Shown here: positions 1 through 9,562 of the stretch, in pieces | How the letters are laid out: each line of letters opens with the position of its first letter | Position numbering within the stretch: the stretch's first letter is position 1 | NCBI GenBank assembly: GCA_025800125.1 | Contig: JAOXSF010000035.1 | Span: forward strand, 85,438-149,437 | Origin: Marinobacterium sp. | Lineage (GTDB): Bacteria; Pseudomonadota; Gammaproteobacteria; Pseudomonadales; Balneatricaceae | Direction of reading: 5' to 3' | DNA length: 64,000 bases | The notes under the pieces: generated by a model | What the model saw: only the letters and a program-made list of their open reading frames with translations | Told to the model about the DNA's origin: nothing | Database searches by the model: none | Translations under genes and position numbers: made by a program

Positions 1-1
1 T

Positions 2-1039
2 GTGCTTGTGTCTACGGGTGAGCAGGTGACCATTGCACTGCTGTGTATGGCGCTGGATCGACGAGGTCTGGCTGCGCGATCTTATACGGGATCTCAGGTG
101 CGTATAACCACCGACAGCACGCATGGTAAGGCACGTATTCAGCAGATTGATACCGAACGGATGCGTACTGATCTGGATGCAGGCCGCATTGTGGTGGTTG
201 CAGGCTTTCAGGGGGCTGATGAAGACGGCAATATCACAACACTGGGGCGCGGTGGTTCAGATACCACCGGCGTGGCATTGGCAGCGGCATTGCAGGCTGA
301 TGAATGCCAGATTTACACGGATGTCGATGGTGTTTACACCACTGACCCACGGGTAGTGGATAGTGCCAGGCGTCTTGACCGGATTACTTTTGAGGAGATG
401 CTGGAAATGGCCAGTCTCGGCTCTAAAGTGTTACAGATTCGTTCGGTTGAATTTGCGGGCAAATATAACGTACCGCTACGGGTGTTATCCAGCTTTACGG
501 ATGGCCCCGGTACTCTGATTACAACTGAGGATGATGATAGCGTGGAAAAGCCGGTTATCTCTGGTATTGCGTTTAATCGCGATGAAGCCAAACTGACGAT
601 TCAGGGGGTGCCTGATACACCCGGTGTTGCCTCTCGCATTCTTGGGCCGATCAGTGCGGCCAGCATTGAAGTAGATATGATTCTGCAGAATATCGCGGAA
701 GAGCAGAAAACTGACTTCACTTTCTCTGTGCATCGTAATGACTTTGATCAGGCGCAATCCATTTTGCAGCAGGTTATGGCTGAACTGGGCGCGCGTAGTG
801 TGGTCGGAGATAACAGAATCGCCAAGGTTTCGATTGTTGGCGTAGGTATGCGCTCCCATGCGGGTGTTGCAAGCAAAATGTTTGATGCGCTTGCGCAAGA
901 GGGCATTAATATTCAGATGATCTCGACCTCGGAAATAAAGGTGTCGATTGTTGTGGCTGAGAAATATCTGGAACTCGCTGTACGAGCACTGCATTCTGCT
1001 TTCGAGCTTGATGTTGCTGATGTCGTCAGCGAAAGCTGA
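2..1039 (+). CDS. lysC: Aspartate kinase, C-terminal part (5' truncated by window)
   Basis: Phosphorylates L-aspartate, the first step towards lysine, threonine, methionine and diaminopimelate. The visible 345 residues hold the C-terminal part of the kinase domain followed by two ACT regulatory domains (around residues 195-265, opening at the KLTIQGVPDTPGV motif, and 275-340, opening at KVSIVGVGM). These ACT domains usually bind the feedback-inhibiting end product. Roughly 65 N-terminal residues, including the KFGGTS nucleotide motif, lie before the window, so the GTG at base 2 is internal and not a start. The following csrA, tRNA-Ser, tRNA-Arg order matches the alaS-lysC-csrA neighbourhood of pseudomonads and relatives, so alaS is expected upstream. 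Confidence 0.95.
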   Translation: MLVSTGEQVTIALLCMALDRRGLAARSYTGSQVRITTDSTHGKARIQQIDTERMRTDLDAGRIVVVAGFQGADEDGNITTLGRGGSDTTGVALAAALQADECQIYTDVDGVYTTDPRVVDSARRLDRITFEEMLEMASLGSKVLQIRSVEFAGKYNVPLRVLSSFTDGPGTLITTEDDDSVEKPVISGIAFNRDEAKLTIQGVPDTPGVASRILGPISAASIEVDMILQNIAEEQKTDFTFSVHRNDFDQAQSILQQVMAELGARSVVGDNRIAKVSIVGVGMRSHAGVASKMFDALAQEGINIQMISTSEIKVSIVVAEKYLELAVRALHSAFELDVADVVSES

Positions 1040-1130
1040 AAGAACTGTCTGACAGGCTTTGCCTGCTGATTCCTCTCAGCTCGATGGTAAAGGTCAGTCT
1101 ATAGTTAGTTCAGTACATTAAATAGCCGTT

Positions 1131-1165
1131 ACGCCTCCGTTGTCGTTTTCAGCGCTCGGAGGCGT
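1131..1165 (+). terminator. Hairpin between lysC and csrA
   Basis: A perfect 9-bp inverted repeat (ACGCCTCCG and CGGAGGCGT, 17-nt loop) followed by GATTTT. It could be a weak lysC terminator or part of the csrA leader. The poor U-tract makes termination uncertain. Confidence 0.45.
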
Positions 1166-1234
1166 GATTTTACTGGCTACAGGACGCAGAGCCTGAGTCA
1201 GGCAAGAAGGAATATCATAAGGAGATCCAACACA

Positions 1235-1423
1235 ATGCTGATTCTTACCCGCCGTGTAGGCGAAACTCTGATGGTTGGTGATGACGTCACCGTAACAGTA
1301 CTGGGTGTAAAAGGTAATCAGGTACGTATCGGTGTGAATGCACCAAAAGATGTTTCTGTTCACCGTGAAGAGATTTATCAACGCATCCAGCGCGAAAAAT
1401 CGGCAGGCGACGCGCAGGAATAA
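1235..1423 (+). CDS. csrA: Carbon storage regulator CsrA/RsmA
   Basis: Small dimeric RNA-binding protein that controls translation and stability of many mRNAs by binding GGA motifs in hairpin loops. At 62 residues it is a typical length. It begins MLILTRR, with the conserved L4/R6 strand, and has the VHREEIY segment carrying the second RNA-binding arginine. The start is preceded by an AAGGAG ribosome site 10 bases upstream. Two AAGGA motifs lie in the leader, which fits the negative autoregulation known for CsrA, though that is inference here. It lies between lysC and a tRNA-Ser gene, as in pseudomonads. Confidence 0.97.
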   Translation: MLILTRRVGETLMVGDDVTVTVLGVKGNQVRIGVNAPKDVSVHREEIYQRIQREKSAGDAQE

Positions 1424-1484
1424 TTTTTTGAAAAAAAGCGTTGCAATCTGAAATCAGATCATTAAGATACGTCTCCGTTGTCGC

Positions 1485-1572
1485 GGTGAGATGGCCGAGT
1501 GGCTGAAGGCGCGCCCCTGCTAAGGGCGTATATCGCAAGGTATCGAGGGTTCGAATCCCTCTCTCACCGCCA
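1485..1572 (+). tRNA. tRNA-Ser (GCU)
   Basis: The acceptor stem GGTGAGA pairs with TCTCACC, the discriminator is G and CCA is encoded. The long variable arm is typical of class II tRNA-Ser. The anticodon loop CTGCTAA gives anticodon GCT, and GTTCGAATC forms the T loop. Confidence 0.97.
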
Positions 1573-1587
1573 TTTACGACACACTAA

Positions 1588-1664
1588 GCGCCCGTAGCTC
1601 AGCTGGATAGAGTACCTGGCTACGAACCAGGCGGTCAGAGGTTCGAATCCTCTCGGGCGCGCCA
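1588..1664 (+). tRNA. tRNA-Arg (ACG)
   Basis: The acceptor stem GCGCCCG pairs with CGGGCGC and CCA is encoded. The anticodon loop CTACGAA gives anticodon ACG, whose first base is normally deaminated to inosine. It lies 15 bp after tRNA-Ser and is probably co-transcribed with it. Confidence 0.97.
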
Positions 1665-1782
1665 CTTTCTATTCTCTGTCTCTTCTTTTGCACTTTTTTG
1701 CGATATTCCCTTTCACTTCTTCATCGAAACGATAGTCGGTATAATTCAGTCCTTTGTTTTTCCGTCTTCGGTAGCCTGTTCG

Positions 1783-3246
1783 ATGAAATTTATAGTAAAA
1801 CTTTTCCCTGAAATTGCGGTTAAAAGCCGTCCTGTCCGTAAGCGTCTGATTGCCCGTCTGCAGACCAACCTCAATGTCATTCTTCAGCGCATCGAAAGTA
1901 GCGTAAAAGTGAGCGGCCACTGGGATAAAGTGGAAGTTTACTATGGTGGTGAAGACATGGAGGTACGTGAGCAGCTGATTGATGCCATGAAACGCACACC
2001 AGGTATTGCACACTTCATTGAAGTTAAGGAATTCCCGCTAGGCGATTTCGATGAAGTCTTTCAGCTGACGAAGCAGCTCTATGCCGATACGCTGCAAGGT
2101 AAAACCTTCAAGGTTCGAGTCAAGCGTACGGGTAAACATGAGTTTACCTCGGTTGAGCTGGAACGTTATGTAGGTGGAGGCCTGAATCAGCATACAGCAG
2201 CGGCTGGTGTGGATGTACGCAAGCCTGATGTATTTGTTGATCTGGAAGTGCGTGATCAGCAGCTGTTTATCGTAACTGAACGTCATCCGGGCTTGGGAGG
2301 GTTCCCGCTGGGCAGTCAGGAAGCTGCGTTGTCGTTAATTTCTGGTGGCTTTGACTCTATTGTTGCCAGCTACATGACGATGCGTCGTGGCTGTAAAACT
2401 CATTTCCTGTTCTTCAATCTGGGCGGACGTGCTCACGAAATCGGCGTAAAGCAGGTGTCTCTGCACTTGTGGCAGAAGTATGGTTCCTCCGCACGGGTCA
2501 AATTCATTACTGTACCGTTTGAAGAGGTGGTAGGTGAGATCCTGCAATCGGTGCATCACTCCCATATGGGGGTTGTGCTCAAGCGTATGATGATGCGTGC
2601 TGGTGAGCGAGTTGCGGAACGTATGAAGATTGATGCCTTGGTAACTGGCGAAAGTGTTGCTCAGGTTTCCAGCCAGACTCTGCCTAACCTGCGCCTGATC
2701 GATGGTGCAACCGATGCGCTGGTTATCCGCCCACTGATTACCATGGATAAACAGGACATTGTTGATATTACCAAGCAGATCGGTGCCTATGAGTTTGCCG
2801 CTGCCATGCCGGAGTTCTGTGGTGTTATTTCTGATCGCCCGACTACCTGTGCCAAGCGGGATCGGGTTGAAGAAGAGGAAGCGAACTTCGATTACGAGGT
2901 GCTTGATCGGGCGTTAGAGAAGGCGCAGATGATTTCGATTGATGACATTGTGGAAGATGTGAATGTCAATACAGAGATCGAAGCACTGACGAAGGTGTCA
3001 GAAAATCAGATTATTATTGATGTGCGTTCACCTCAGGAAGCAGAGCGTAAGCCCCTCAATATGCCAGGTTGTGAAGTACTGGCTATTCCATTTTTCCGGC
3101 TGGAAACAGCCTTTGAAAGGCTCGACCATATGCGTGAATACCTGCTCTACTGCGATAAGGGCGTGATGAGCCAGCTACATGCTCAGACCTTGCAGGATAA
3201 GGGATACGCCAATGTCAGAGTCTTTCGTCCAGGCAGCAGTGACTGA
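1783..3246 (+). CDS. thiI: tRNA 4-thiouridine synthase / sulfurtransferase ThiI
   Basis: Uses ATP and persulfide sulfur to make 4-thiouridine at tRNA position 8 and can supply sulfur for the thiazole of thiamine. The 487-residue protein has an N-terminal ferredoxin-like/THUMP region, a PP-loop SGGFDS at residues 187-192, and a C-terminal rhodanese domain. The likely catalytic Cys is near 457 (LLYCDKG). A second Cys in PEFCGV is the candidate disulfide partner. The length matches the long, rhodanese-containing gammaproteobacterial form. It stands alone, followed by a 288-bp gap before oadG. Confidence 0.96.
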   Translation: MKFIVKLFPEIAVKSRPVRKRLIARLQTNLNVILQRIESSVKVSGHWDKVEVYYGGEDMEVREQLIDAMKRTPGIAHFIEVKEFPLGDFDEVFQLTKQLYADTLQGKTFKVRVKRTGKHEFTSVELERYVGGGLNQHTAAAGVDVRKPDVFVDLEVRDQQLFIVTERHPGLGGFPLGSQEAALSLISGGFDSIVASYMTMRRGCKTHFLFFNLGGRAHEIGVKQVSLHLWQKYGSSARVKFITVPFEEVVGEILQSVHHSHMGVVLKRMMMRAGERVAERMKIDALVTGESVAQVSSQTLPNLRLIDGATDALVIRPLITMDKQDIVDITKQIGAYEFAAAMPEFCGVISDRPTTCAKRDRVEEEEANFDYEVLDRALEKAQMISIDDIVEDVNVNTEIEALTKVSENQIIIDVRSPQEAERKPLNMPGCEVLAIPFFRLETAFERLDHMREYLLYCDKGVMSQLHAQTLQDKGYANVRVFRPGSSD

Positions 3247-3534
3247 CAGTATGGCGATTCATGCTGATAAATGTCATTTGCTCTGTTGATAAAAAGAAGT
3301 AATTAAATGCAAAGAGTGTGGGCTGGTAGAGTTGTCGCAGGGCAACAAAGTGTCGACAATTTTCTGACCTGTGCCTTGTAGCTGGCTAATATGGCAGCAG
3401 TTTTATTGCCTGCTGTCGTCTTTTCGGGTTTAATTGTGAGCCAATTTTTAACCTCTGCGGCTGACTTTTATCGTCACGTTCGTGACTGTTTGAGACGGTT
3501 CAGGCAGGTTTGTTAATTAATAGGAGCCCCCAAG

Positions 3535-3780
3535 ATGGAAAATCTCTTCTCAGAAGGTCTGTCACTGATGATCTTCGGTATGGGATTTGTCTTCGTCTTC
3601 CTGACACTGCTGGTGTACACAACCCGTGGCATGTCCAATCTGGTTGCCAAGTACGCCCCGGATGCAGCCCCAGCGGCTGCAAAGCCTAAGCCGGCTGCCA
3701 AGCCAGCGGCAGCTGCGGCAGGAAACAACGACGAGCTGGTTGCGGTAATCACAGCGGCGGTACATAAGTTCCGTTCCTGA
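3535..3780 (+). CDS. oadG: Oxaloacetate decarboxylase, gamma subunit
   Basis: Small membrane subunit that holds the alpha and beta subunits of the sodium-pumping oxaloacetate decarboxylase together. The 81 residues contain one transmembrane helix (about 8-30), then an Ala/Pro/Lys-rich linker and a short C-terminal segment. AGGAG precedes the ATG. It is first in an oadG-oadA-oadB operon, with 63 bp to oadA. The sequence is low-complexity, so identification rests mainly on the operon and topology. Confidence 0.9.
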   Translation: MENLFSEGLSLMIFGMGFVFVFLTLLVYTTRGMSNLVAKYAPDAAPAAAKPKPAAKPAAAAAGNNDELVAVITAAVHKFRS

Positions 3781-3843
3781 GATAACAGCTCGCGTCAATA
3801 ACAACGAATAATTTGCATTAAATTTGACAGAAGGCCATTACCC

Positions 3844-5628
3844 ATGTCCGACGTAAAGAAACCTCTGGGCATTACCGACGTCGTGCTGCGAGACGCTCAT
3901 CAGTCTCTGTTTGCGACCCGTATGCGCGTCGAAGATATGCTCCCTATTGCTGAGAAGCTCGACAAAGTCGGCTTCTGGTCCCTTGAAAGCTGGGGCGGTG
4001 CGACGTTTGATTCCTGTATCCGCTTCATCGGTGAAGACCCATGGGAGCGTATTCGTTTGCTGAAGCAGGCGATGCCTAACACCAAACAGCAGATGCTGCT
4101 GCGTGGTCAGAACTTGCTGGGTTACCGTCACTACGCCGATGACGTTGTAGACAAGTTCGTTGAGCGTGCTGCGAAAAACGGTGTTGATGTATTCCGTATC
4201 TTCGATGCGATGAACGACCCGCGTAACCTGGAGCGTGCCATCAAGGCCGTTAAGGGCACAGGTAAGCATGCTCAGGGTACTATTTCTTACACCAAGAGCC
4301 ACGTTCACACGATTGAGAACTGGGTCGAGTACGCCAAGCAGCTGGAAGACATTGGTGCCGAGTCCATCGCCATCAAGGATATGTCCGGTATCCTGACGCC
4401 GTACGATGCATTTGACCTGGTATCCCGCCTGAAGGCTCAGACTGACCTGGAAGTGCAGCTGCATGCCCACGCTACGTCCGGTCTGTCCGACATGACCATT
4501 CTGAAAGCTGTTGAAGCCGGTATCGACCGTGTTGATACCGCGATCTCCTCCATGTCCATGACTTACGGCCACTCTTCTACTGAGTCCGTTGTTGCGGCGC
4601 TGGCAGGTACTGATCGTGACACTGGTCTGGATATCAACCAGCTGGAAGAGATTGCCGCTTACTTCCGCGAAGTGCGGAAGAAGTACGCGAAGTTTGAAGG
4701 TTCTCTGCGTGGTACGGACTCCCGTATCCTGGTGGCTCAGGTGCCAGGTGGCATGTTGACCAACATGGAAAATCAGCTCAAAGAGCAAGGTGCGTCTGAC
4801 AAGTTTGATGATGTACTGGCTGAGATCCCACGTGTACGTGAAGATCTGGGCTGGATCCCGCTAGTAACCCCAACCTCTCAGATTGTTGGTACCCAGGCGG
4901 TAATCAACGTACTGATGGGTGAGCGTTACAAGACGATCTCTAAAGAAGTTCAGGGCATCCTGAAAGGTGAGTATGGCGCAGCGCCAGCACCATACAACGC
5001 TGAACTGCAGGCTCGTGTTCTGGACGGTGGTGAAGCAATCACCTGTCGCCCGGCTGACCAGCTTGAGCCTGAGATGGACAAACTGGTTGAAGAACTGCGT
5101 GGTCTGGCCAAAGAGAAAGGCGTGAGTCTGACGGCTGGCGAGAACGAGATCGACGACGTTCTGACCTACGCCCTGTTCCCGCAGGTCGGTCTGAAATTCC
5201 TGGAAAACCGCAACAACCCTGATGCATTTGAACCTGCACCAACGCTGGAGGACGCACAAGCCATGGCTGCACCTAAAAACACTGGCCCACAGGTCTACAC
5301 AATCAATGTTAACGGCCAGAACTACGTTGTTCAGGTTACTGAAGGTGGCGATATCTCTGCCGTTGCACCGGCTGCAGCACCAGCGGCTGCCCCTGCAGCA
5401 GCGCCAGCAGGCAACGCTGAGCCAGTAGCAGCACCACTGGCGGGTAACATCTGGAAAGTACAGGTGGCTGCAGGTCAGGCGGTACAGGAAGGTGATGTAC
5501 TGGTGATTCTGGAAGCGATGAAGATGGAAACCGAAGTGCGTGCAGCACGTGCCGGTACAGTCTCTTCTATTGATGTGAAGGAAGGTGACTCTGTACAGGT
5601 AGGCGACAGCCTGCTGACGCTGGCATAA
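3844..5628 (+). CDS. oadA: Oxaloacetate decarboxylase, alpha subunit (biotin-containing)
   Basis: Transfers the carboxyl group of oxaloacetate to biotin; the beta subunit then decarboxylates carboxybiotin and drives Na+ export. An N-terminal carboxyltransferase (HMGL-like) domain carries [10 protein letters not shown] near the start, the likely catalytic K178 in AIKDMSG, and metal ligands H207/H209 in LHAHATSG. An Ala/Pro-rich hinge follows, then a biotinyl domain with biotin-accepting K560 in EAMKMET. The length of 594 is normal for the family. oadB starts 13 bp after the stop. Confidence 0.97.
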   Translation: MSDVKKPLGITDVVLRDAHQSLFATRMRVEDMLPIAEKLDKVGFWSLESWGGATFDSCIRFIGEDPWERIRLLKQAMPNTKQQMLLRGQNLLGYRHYADDVVDKFVERAAKNGVDVFRIFDAMNDPRNLERAIKAVKGTGKHAQGTISYTKSHVHTIENWVEYAKQLEDIGAESIAIKDMSGILTPYDAFDLVSRLKAQTDLEVQLHAHATSGLSDMTILKAVEAGIDRVDTAISSMSMTYGHSSTESVVAALAGTDRDTGLDINQLEEIAAYFREVRKKYAKFEGSLRGTDSRILVAQVPGGMLTNMENQLKEQGASDKFDDVLAEIPRVREDLGWIPLVTPTSQIVGTQAVINVLMGERYKTISKEVQGILKGEYGAAPAPYNAELQARVLDGGEAITCRPADQLEPEMDKLVEELRGLAKEKGVSLTAGENEIDDVLTYALFPQVGLKFLENRNNPDAFEPAPTLEDAQAMAAPKNTGPQVYTINVNGQNYVVQVTEGGDISAVAPAAAPAAAPAAAPAGNAEPVAAPLAGNIWKVQVAAGQAVQEGDVLVILEAMKMETEVRAARAGTVSSIDVKEGDSVQVGDSLLTLA

Positions 5629-5641
5629 GGGTACGCTGAGC

Positions 5642-6943
5642 ATGGATAAACTGGCACATCTCGTCCAGGCCTCCGGGCTCTACAACCTGCAGTTCGGCCA
5701 GCTGATCATGATCCTGGTCGGTCTGCTGCTGTTGTTCCTGGCGATCCGGAAAAACTTTGAACCACTGCTGCTGGTACCAATCGGTTTCGGTGGCATTATG
5801 GCCAACATCCCTGAAGCGGGGCTGGCATTTTCAGCGGTTGAGAATGCAGTGCATTTTGCTAACCCTGATGTAATGCAGGCACTGGCAAGCACGCTAGGCG
5901 CACCTTCTGCGGATGCGCATGATGTACTGCATGCCTACCACACATCCAATGCCACTGCCCATGCGGCGGCATCCTATGTGGCACAGGACAGTGGCTACAG
6001 CAACGGTATGCTGTACAACTTCTACACCGTTGCGATCGCATCTGGCGCTGCGCCACTGCTGATCTTCATGGGTGTAGGTGCCATGACAGACTTCGGTCCG
6101 CTGCTGGCGAACCCGAAGACCCTGTTCCTGGGTGCAGCTGCACAGTTCGGTATCTTTGCGACGGTACTGGGTGCGGTACTGCTGAGCACAATCGGCATCA
6201 TGGACTTCAGCATTCAGGATGCCGCGGCTATCGGTATCATCGGTGGTGCTGACGGCCCGACTGCGATCTATGTAGCAAGCATGCTGGCACCACAGCTGCT
6301 GGGTGCGATTGCAGTAGCTGCGTACTCCTACATGGCTCTGGTACCAATGATTCAGCCGCCAATCATGCGTGCGCTGACCACTGAAGAAGAACGTAAGATC
6401 TCCATGGTTCAGCTGCGTCATGTGGGCAAGAACGAGAAGATCATGTTCCCGATTCTGCTGCTGATTCTGGTTGCCATGCTGCTGCCAGATGCTGCGCCGC
6501 TGCTGGGTATGTTCTGTTTCGGTAACCTGATGCGTGAGTGTGGTGTGGTTGACCGTCTGAGCGACACTGCTCAGAACGCGCTGATCAACATCGTAACGAT
6601 CTTCCTGGGCCTGTCTGTTGGTTCCAAGCTGTCTGCAGATAAGTTCCTGGACGTTGAAACACTGGGCATCCTGCTGCTGGGTGTTGTTGCGTTTGGTATC
6701 GGTACTGCCTGTGGTGTACTGATGGCTAAAGCCCTGAACCGTATGGAAGGTGGCAACGCAATCAACCCGCTGATCGGTTCTGCAGGTGTATCTGCAGTAC
6801 CTATGGCAGCCCGTGTATCCAACAAACTGGGTCTGGAAGCCAACCCGCAGAACTTCCTGCTGATGCACGCTATGGGCCCAAACGTGGCTGGTGTCATCGG
6901 TTCTGCAGTAGCGGCTGGTGTGATGATCAAGTTCGTAGGTTAA
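5642..6943 (+). CDS. oadB: Oxaloacetate decarboxylase, beta subunit (Na+ pump)
   Basis: Integral membrane subunit that decarboxylates carboxybiotin and exports sodium ions. The 433 residues form many hydrophobic helices. The signature [13 protein letters not shown] contains the conserved functional Asp (D204 here). The length matches the family. It is the last gene of the operon, and a strong terminator lies 29 bp after its stop. A sodium-motive enzyme suits a marine bacterium. Confidence 0.97.
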   Translation: MDKLAHLVQASGLYNLQFGQLIMILVGLLLLFLAIRKNFEPLLLVPIGFGGIMANIPEAGLAFSAVENAVHFANPDVMQALASTLGAPSADAHDVLHAYHTSNATAHAAASYVAQDSGYSNGMLYNFYTVAIASGAAPLLIFMGVGAMTDFGPLLANPKTLFLGAAAQFGIFATVLGAVLLSTIGIMDFSIQDAAAIGIIGGADGPTAIYVASMLAPQLLGAIAVAAYSYMALVPMIQPPIMRALTTEEERKISMVQLRHVGKNEKIMFPILLLILVAMLLPDAAPLLGMFCFGNLMRECGVVDRLSDTAQNALINIVTIFLGLSVGSKLSADKFLDVETLGILLLGVVAFGIGTACGVLMAKALNRMEGGNAINPLIGSAGVSAVPMAARVSNKLGLEANPQNFLLMHAMGPNVAGVIGSAVAAGVMIKFVG

Positions 6944-6971
6944 TACGAGCCTGCTTATCATAAGCGTTAAG

Positions 6972-6996
6972 AAAACCGCCTTCGGGCGGTTTTTTT
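6972..6996 (+). terminator. Rho-independent terminator of oadGAB
   Basis: The AACCGCC/GGCGGTT stem has a TTCG tetraloop and is followed by a run of T. Confidence 0.93.
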
Positions 6997-7109
6997 GTGT
7001 CTTCCTGCTATCAGGTTGGAAATGTTGTCAGACTGAAAATTATGGTCACAAAAATGTATAGTCCCCTCAGTGTTGCAAGCAATATGTGCGATGCTGAGGG
7101 TGGTCTGCG

Positions 7110-8054
7110 CTAATGTATTCGGAGTCCTGCTGGCAGGCTTGCCCGCAGTTTCCTTAACCAACTATAGGAAGGCCCTTTACCACAACTCAGTCTCGACATG
7201 ATCGCTCGTGCGCCATGGACATAGAGCGTTCGCAGGCGTTTGTTACCACGCTTGCTGATGCCTAGCAGCCTGGGGGTGCCACCCGTACTGTACTGCCGGA
7301 GCACCAGCCCGAGCCAGGCCGCCATGTCGCGCCCGCCACTGAAAGCCTCCGCATTACCGACCTCCGTGACGGTCTGACTGGCAACCATATCACCAATGCC
7401 CGTCACGGTTTTCAGCAGACGGCAACGTTCATCCTGCTCCACCTGCTGCTGAATCTTGCGATCCTGAATCGCTATACGATCATTGAGATAAAGGTAGTGC
7501 TTACAGGCTTCATGCAGTTCTCGCAGCAGGCGTCCGGCAGCTCAACACCTTTCTGGGCCCCAGGCTTGGAGAACAGCCGCTTCATGGTCGCATGCCCTTT
7601 GGGCAGTGACAGACCAAATTCCAGCAGAAAAGCGCCAATACGGCACATACATGCGGTATGCTCGGCCACAAAGCCTTCGCGTAAACGATGACAGACCGCC
7701 ATGACCTGACTGGACATGGACTTCACCGGCACAAAACGCATATCAGGGCGCGTGCTCGCTTCAACAATGGCCGCTGCATCAATGAAATCATTCTTGTTGC
7801 CCTTCACATAGGGTCTGACATATTGCGGAGGGGTCAATCGAACCTGATGTCCTGATTGCTGGTACTTACGCGCAAGCAATGTGCGCCACTACAGGACTCA
7901 AAGGCGACAGTACAGGCGGCAGCTGAGCCAGGTATTCGAGCAGTTTGCGACGGGTGAAATGTTTGCGCAAGGTATTGGCATCGCTGTCATCACGACCCAC
8001 AACGTGAAAGGCTGACTTGCCTGAATCGATACCAGGAACTTTGATAGTAGACAT
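7110..8054 (-). pseudogene. IS110-family transposase, frameshifted and 3' truncated
   Basis: Remnant of a DEDD-type (RuvC-like) transposase. The N-terminus from 8054 reads MSTIKVPGIDSGK. The frame then shifts near 7900 (to TVAFESCSGAH), near 7878 (to LARKYQQSGHQ, continuing through KGNKNDFIDA) and near 7515 (to LRELHEACKHY). It recovers the C-terminal IS110/IS116 domain with TGIGDMVA and LGISKRGNKRLR. Each shift is explained by one missing base, for example a lost G in a CAT-TGG codon pair. The end near 7165 looks cut, lacking the usual last tens of residues. Terminal boundaries are not definable, since IS110 elements usually lack clear inverted repeats. Confidence 0.88.
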
Positions 8055-8120
8055 GAGATGATCCTCCTCTGTGTTCCACACCAAAGCTTAGGCCCTGGTG
8101 GGAGGGGAACCATCTCATTA

Positions 8121-8143
8121 AGCCCTGCAATCTGTGCAGGGCT
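8121..8143 (-). terminator. Hairpin downstream of the deacetylase gene
   Basis: An 8-bp inverted repeat (AGCCCTGC/GCAGGGCT) lies between the IS110 remnant and the end of the histone-deacetylase-like gene. It could terminate that gene, but the U-tract is poor. Confidence 0.4.
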
Positions 8144-8166
8144 TGAAATGAAGCACAGTTGTCCAG

Positions 8167-9090
8167 TCAGTGCCCAGCCAGTACTTCCATATGTGCCTGG
8201 ACACTGAATGCCAGTGCGACCGGGTTATATCCCCCTTCGAGTACGGAAACCAGACGACCGCCGCAATGGCTCTGGGCAATGTCCAGCAATACCTGAGTGA
8301 CCCAGCGGAAATCATCTTCGGTCAGGTTAATATCGGCCATAGGGTCATCTTTATGGGCATCGAAACCTGCCGAGATAAAGATCATATCTGGGCGATGTTG
8401 CTGCAAGGCGGTAACGACCCGGTTTTCTATCAGCTTGCGGAACACCATGCCATCGCTATTCGCATCCATTGGGCAGTTGATAATGTTGTCGCGGCGGATA
8501 TCGCTGTAGCGTTCCGGATAGAATGGGTGCTGGAATGTTGAGCACACCATTACCTCCGGTACATCCTTGAAGATATCTACGGTGCCGTTGCCGTGGTGTA
8601 CATCGAAGTCAATGATGGCCACCCGCTCAATGCCGGGTTGCTGCAAGGCATGCATAGCTGCTATAGCAACATTGTTGTAAAAGCAGAACCCCATGGGGAT
8701 ATTGTGTTCGGCATGATGGCCGGGGGGGCGCACAGCGCAAAATGCGTTGTCAGCTTTGCCACTGATAACTCTGTTTACTGCCAGAATAGTTGAGCCAGCA
8801 GCCAGGCTGGCGGCATGCAGGGAGTCAGGACAAAGTGCTGTATCTTCGTCTGTGTAGACAATTCCTTTCTCTGGCAATTTCATTTCCAGCCGCTTCTGAT
8901 GCAATTTGGCATGTGCTAGCTGGATTTGCTCGGGGGTTATATGAACGGACTCAATCTGCTCCAGTTCCTGCAGCAGGCCGGTTTTTTCCAGTACTTTACG
9001 GATGGCTGCCAGCCGCACCGGGCTTTCCGGATGTTCCGGGCCCATATTATGTAAGCTGCAGTCCTGATGAGTAATAAACGCAGTGGTCAT
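8167..9090 (-). CDS. Histone deacetylase family zinc hydrolase
   Basis: Member of the arginase/deacetylase fold. Bacterial members remove acetyl groups from lysine, polyamines or other acetylamides; the substrate cannot be read from sequence. The 307 residues carry RPPGHHAEH (active-site H125/H126), DFDVHHGNGT (zinc ligands about D163 and H165) and SAGFDAHKDDP (third zinc ligand), so the site looks intact. It resembles the class II HDAC-like proteins and acetylpolyamine amidohydrolases of proteobacteria. It stands alone, beside an IS110 remnant. Confidence 0.9.
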   Translation of the reverse strand: MTTAFITHQDCSLHNMGPEHPESPVRLAAIRKVLEKTGLLQELEQIESVHITPEQIQLAHAKLHQKRLEMKLPEKGIVYTDEDTALCPDSLHAASLAAGSTILAVNRVISGKADNAFCAVRPPGHHAEHNIPMGFCFYNNVAIAAMHALQQPGIERVAIIDFDVHHGNGTVDIFKDVPEVMVCSTFQHPFYPERYSDIRRDNIINCPMDANSDGMVFRKLIENRVVTALQQHRPDMIFISAGFDAHKDDPMADINLTEDDFRWVTQVLLDIAQSHCGGRLVSVLEGGYNPVALAFSVQAHMEVLAGH

Positions 9091-9562
9091 GATTACGCTG
9101 TCCTTATAGTTACCCCCAGTGTAAAGAATTCACCGCTGGACAGGTGTTAGGCAAAAGTCGAACTGGGTCAGTTTTCTTTGTGTCAGATCTCTCATAACGG
9201 GCAAGCAACGGACTGTTTGATCTGTATCAGTGGTTGGCCTTGCCTTTGCTCTTAGTATGGCGGTACAGCATAGAACTGTCTTGGCACCGAATGTATCACC
9301 CTGCAATCGGTGCTTTTTTTTACCAGAGAATTAACCATTCATCTGCAGGTTCAGCCTGTATCACGACCTGGCCGGTGCCATCTGAGCCTTGGTGCTTTAT
9401 TATTGGCTTCTTGGATTTTTTGCTACCAATCTGTATTTGCTGATTGGGCGTGTTACCCGTGTAAGGGTAACGGCATTAGCCAAAATCATCAGTCGTGCAG
9501 AACACTGTTTATTCTTGATTCTGCTCTTTCACTTATGACAACCAGGATACCAGGACGTCTGT
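9091..9562. other. 472-bp gene-free region, possible small RNA and operator
   Basis: No supported coding sequence. It contains the orphan terminator at 9284-9321 and a perfect 7-bp inverted repeat GTTACCC/GGGTAAC at 9452-9471, about 90 bp before the pseudo-receiver gene. The latter could be an operator or a leader hairpin. Confidence 0.4.
9284..9321 (+). terminator. Rho-independent terminator without an upstream gene
   Basis: GCACCGA and TCGGTGC form a 7-bp stem followed by eight T. The only neighbouring coding gene reads away from it, and no convincing ORF lies between 9091 and 9283. A short untranslated transcript ending here is possible. Confidence 0.6.
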
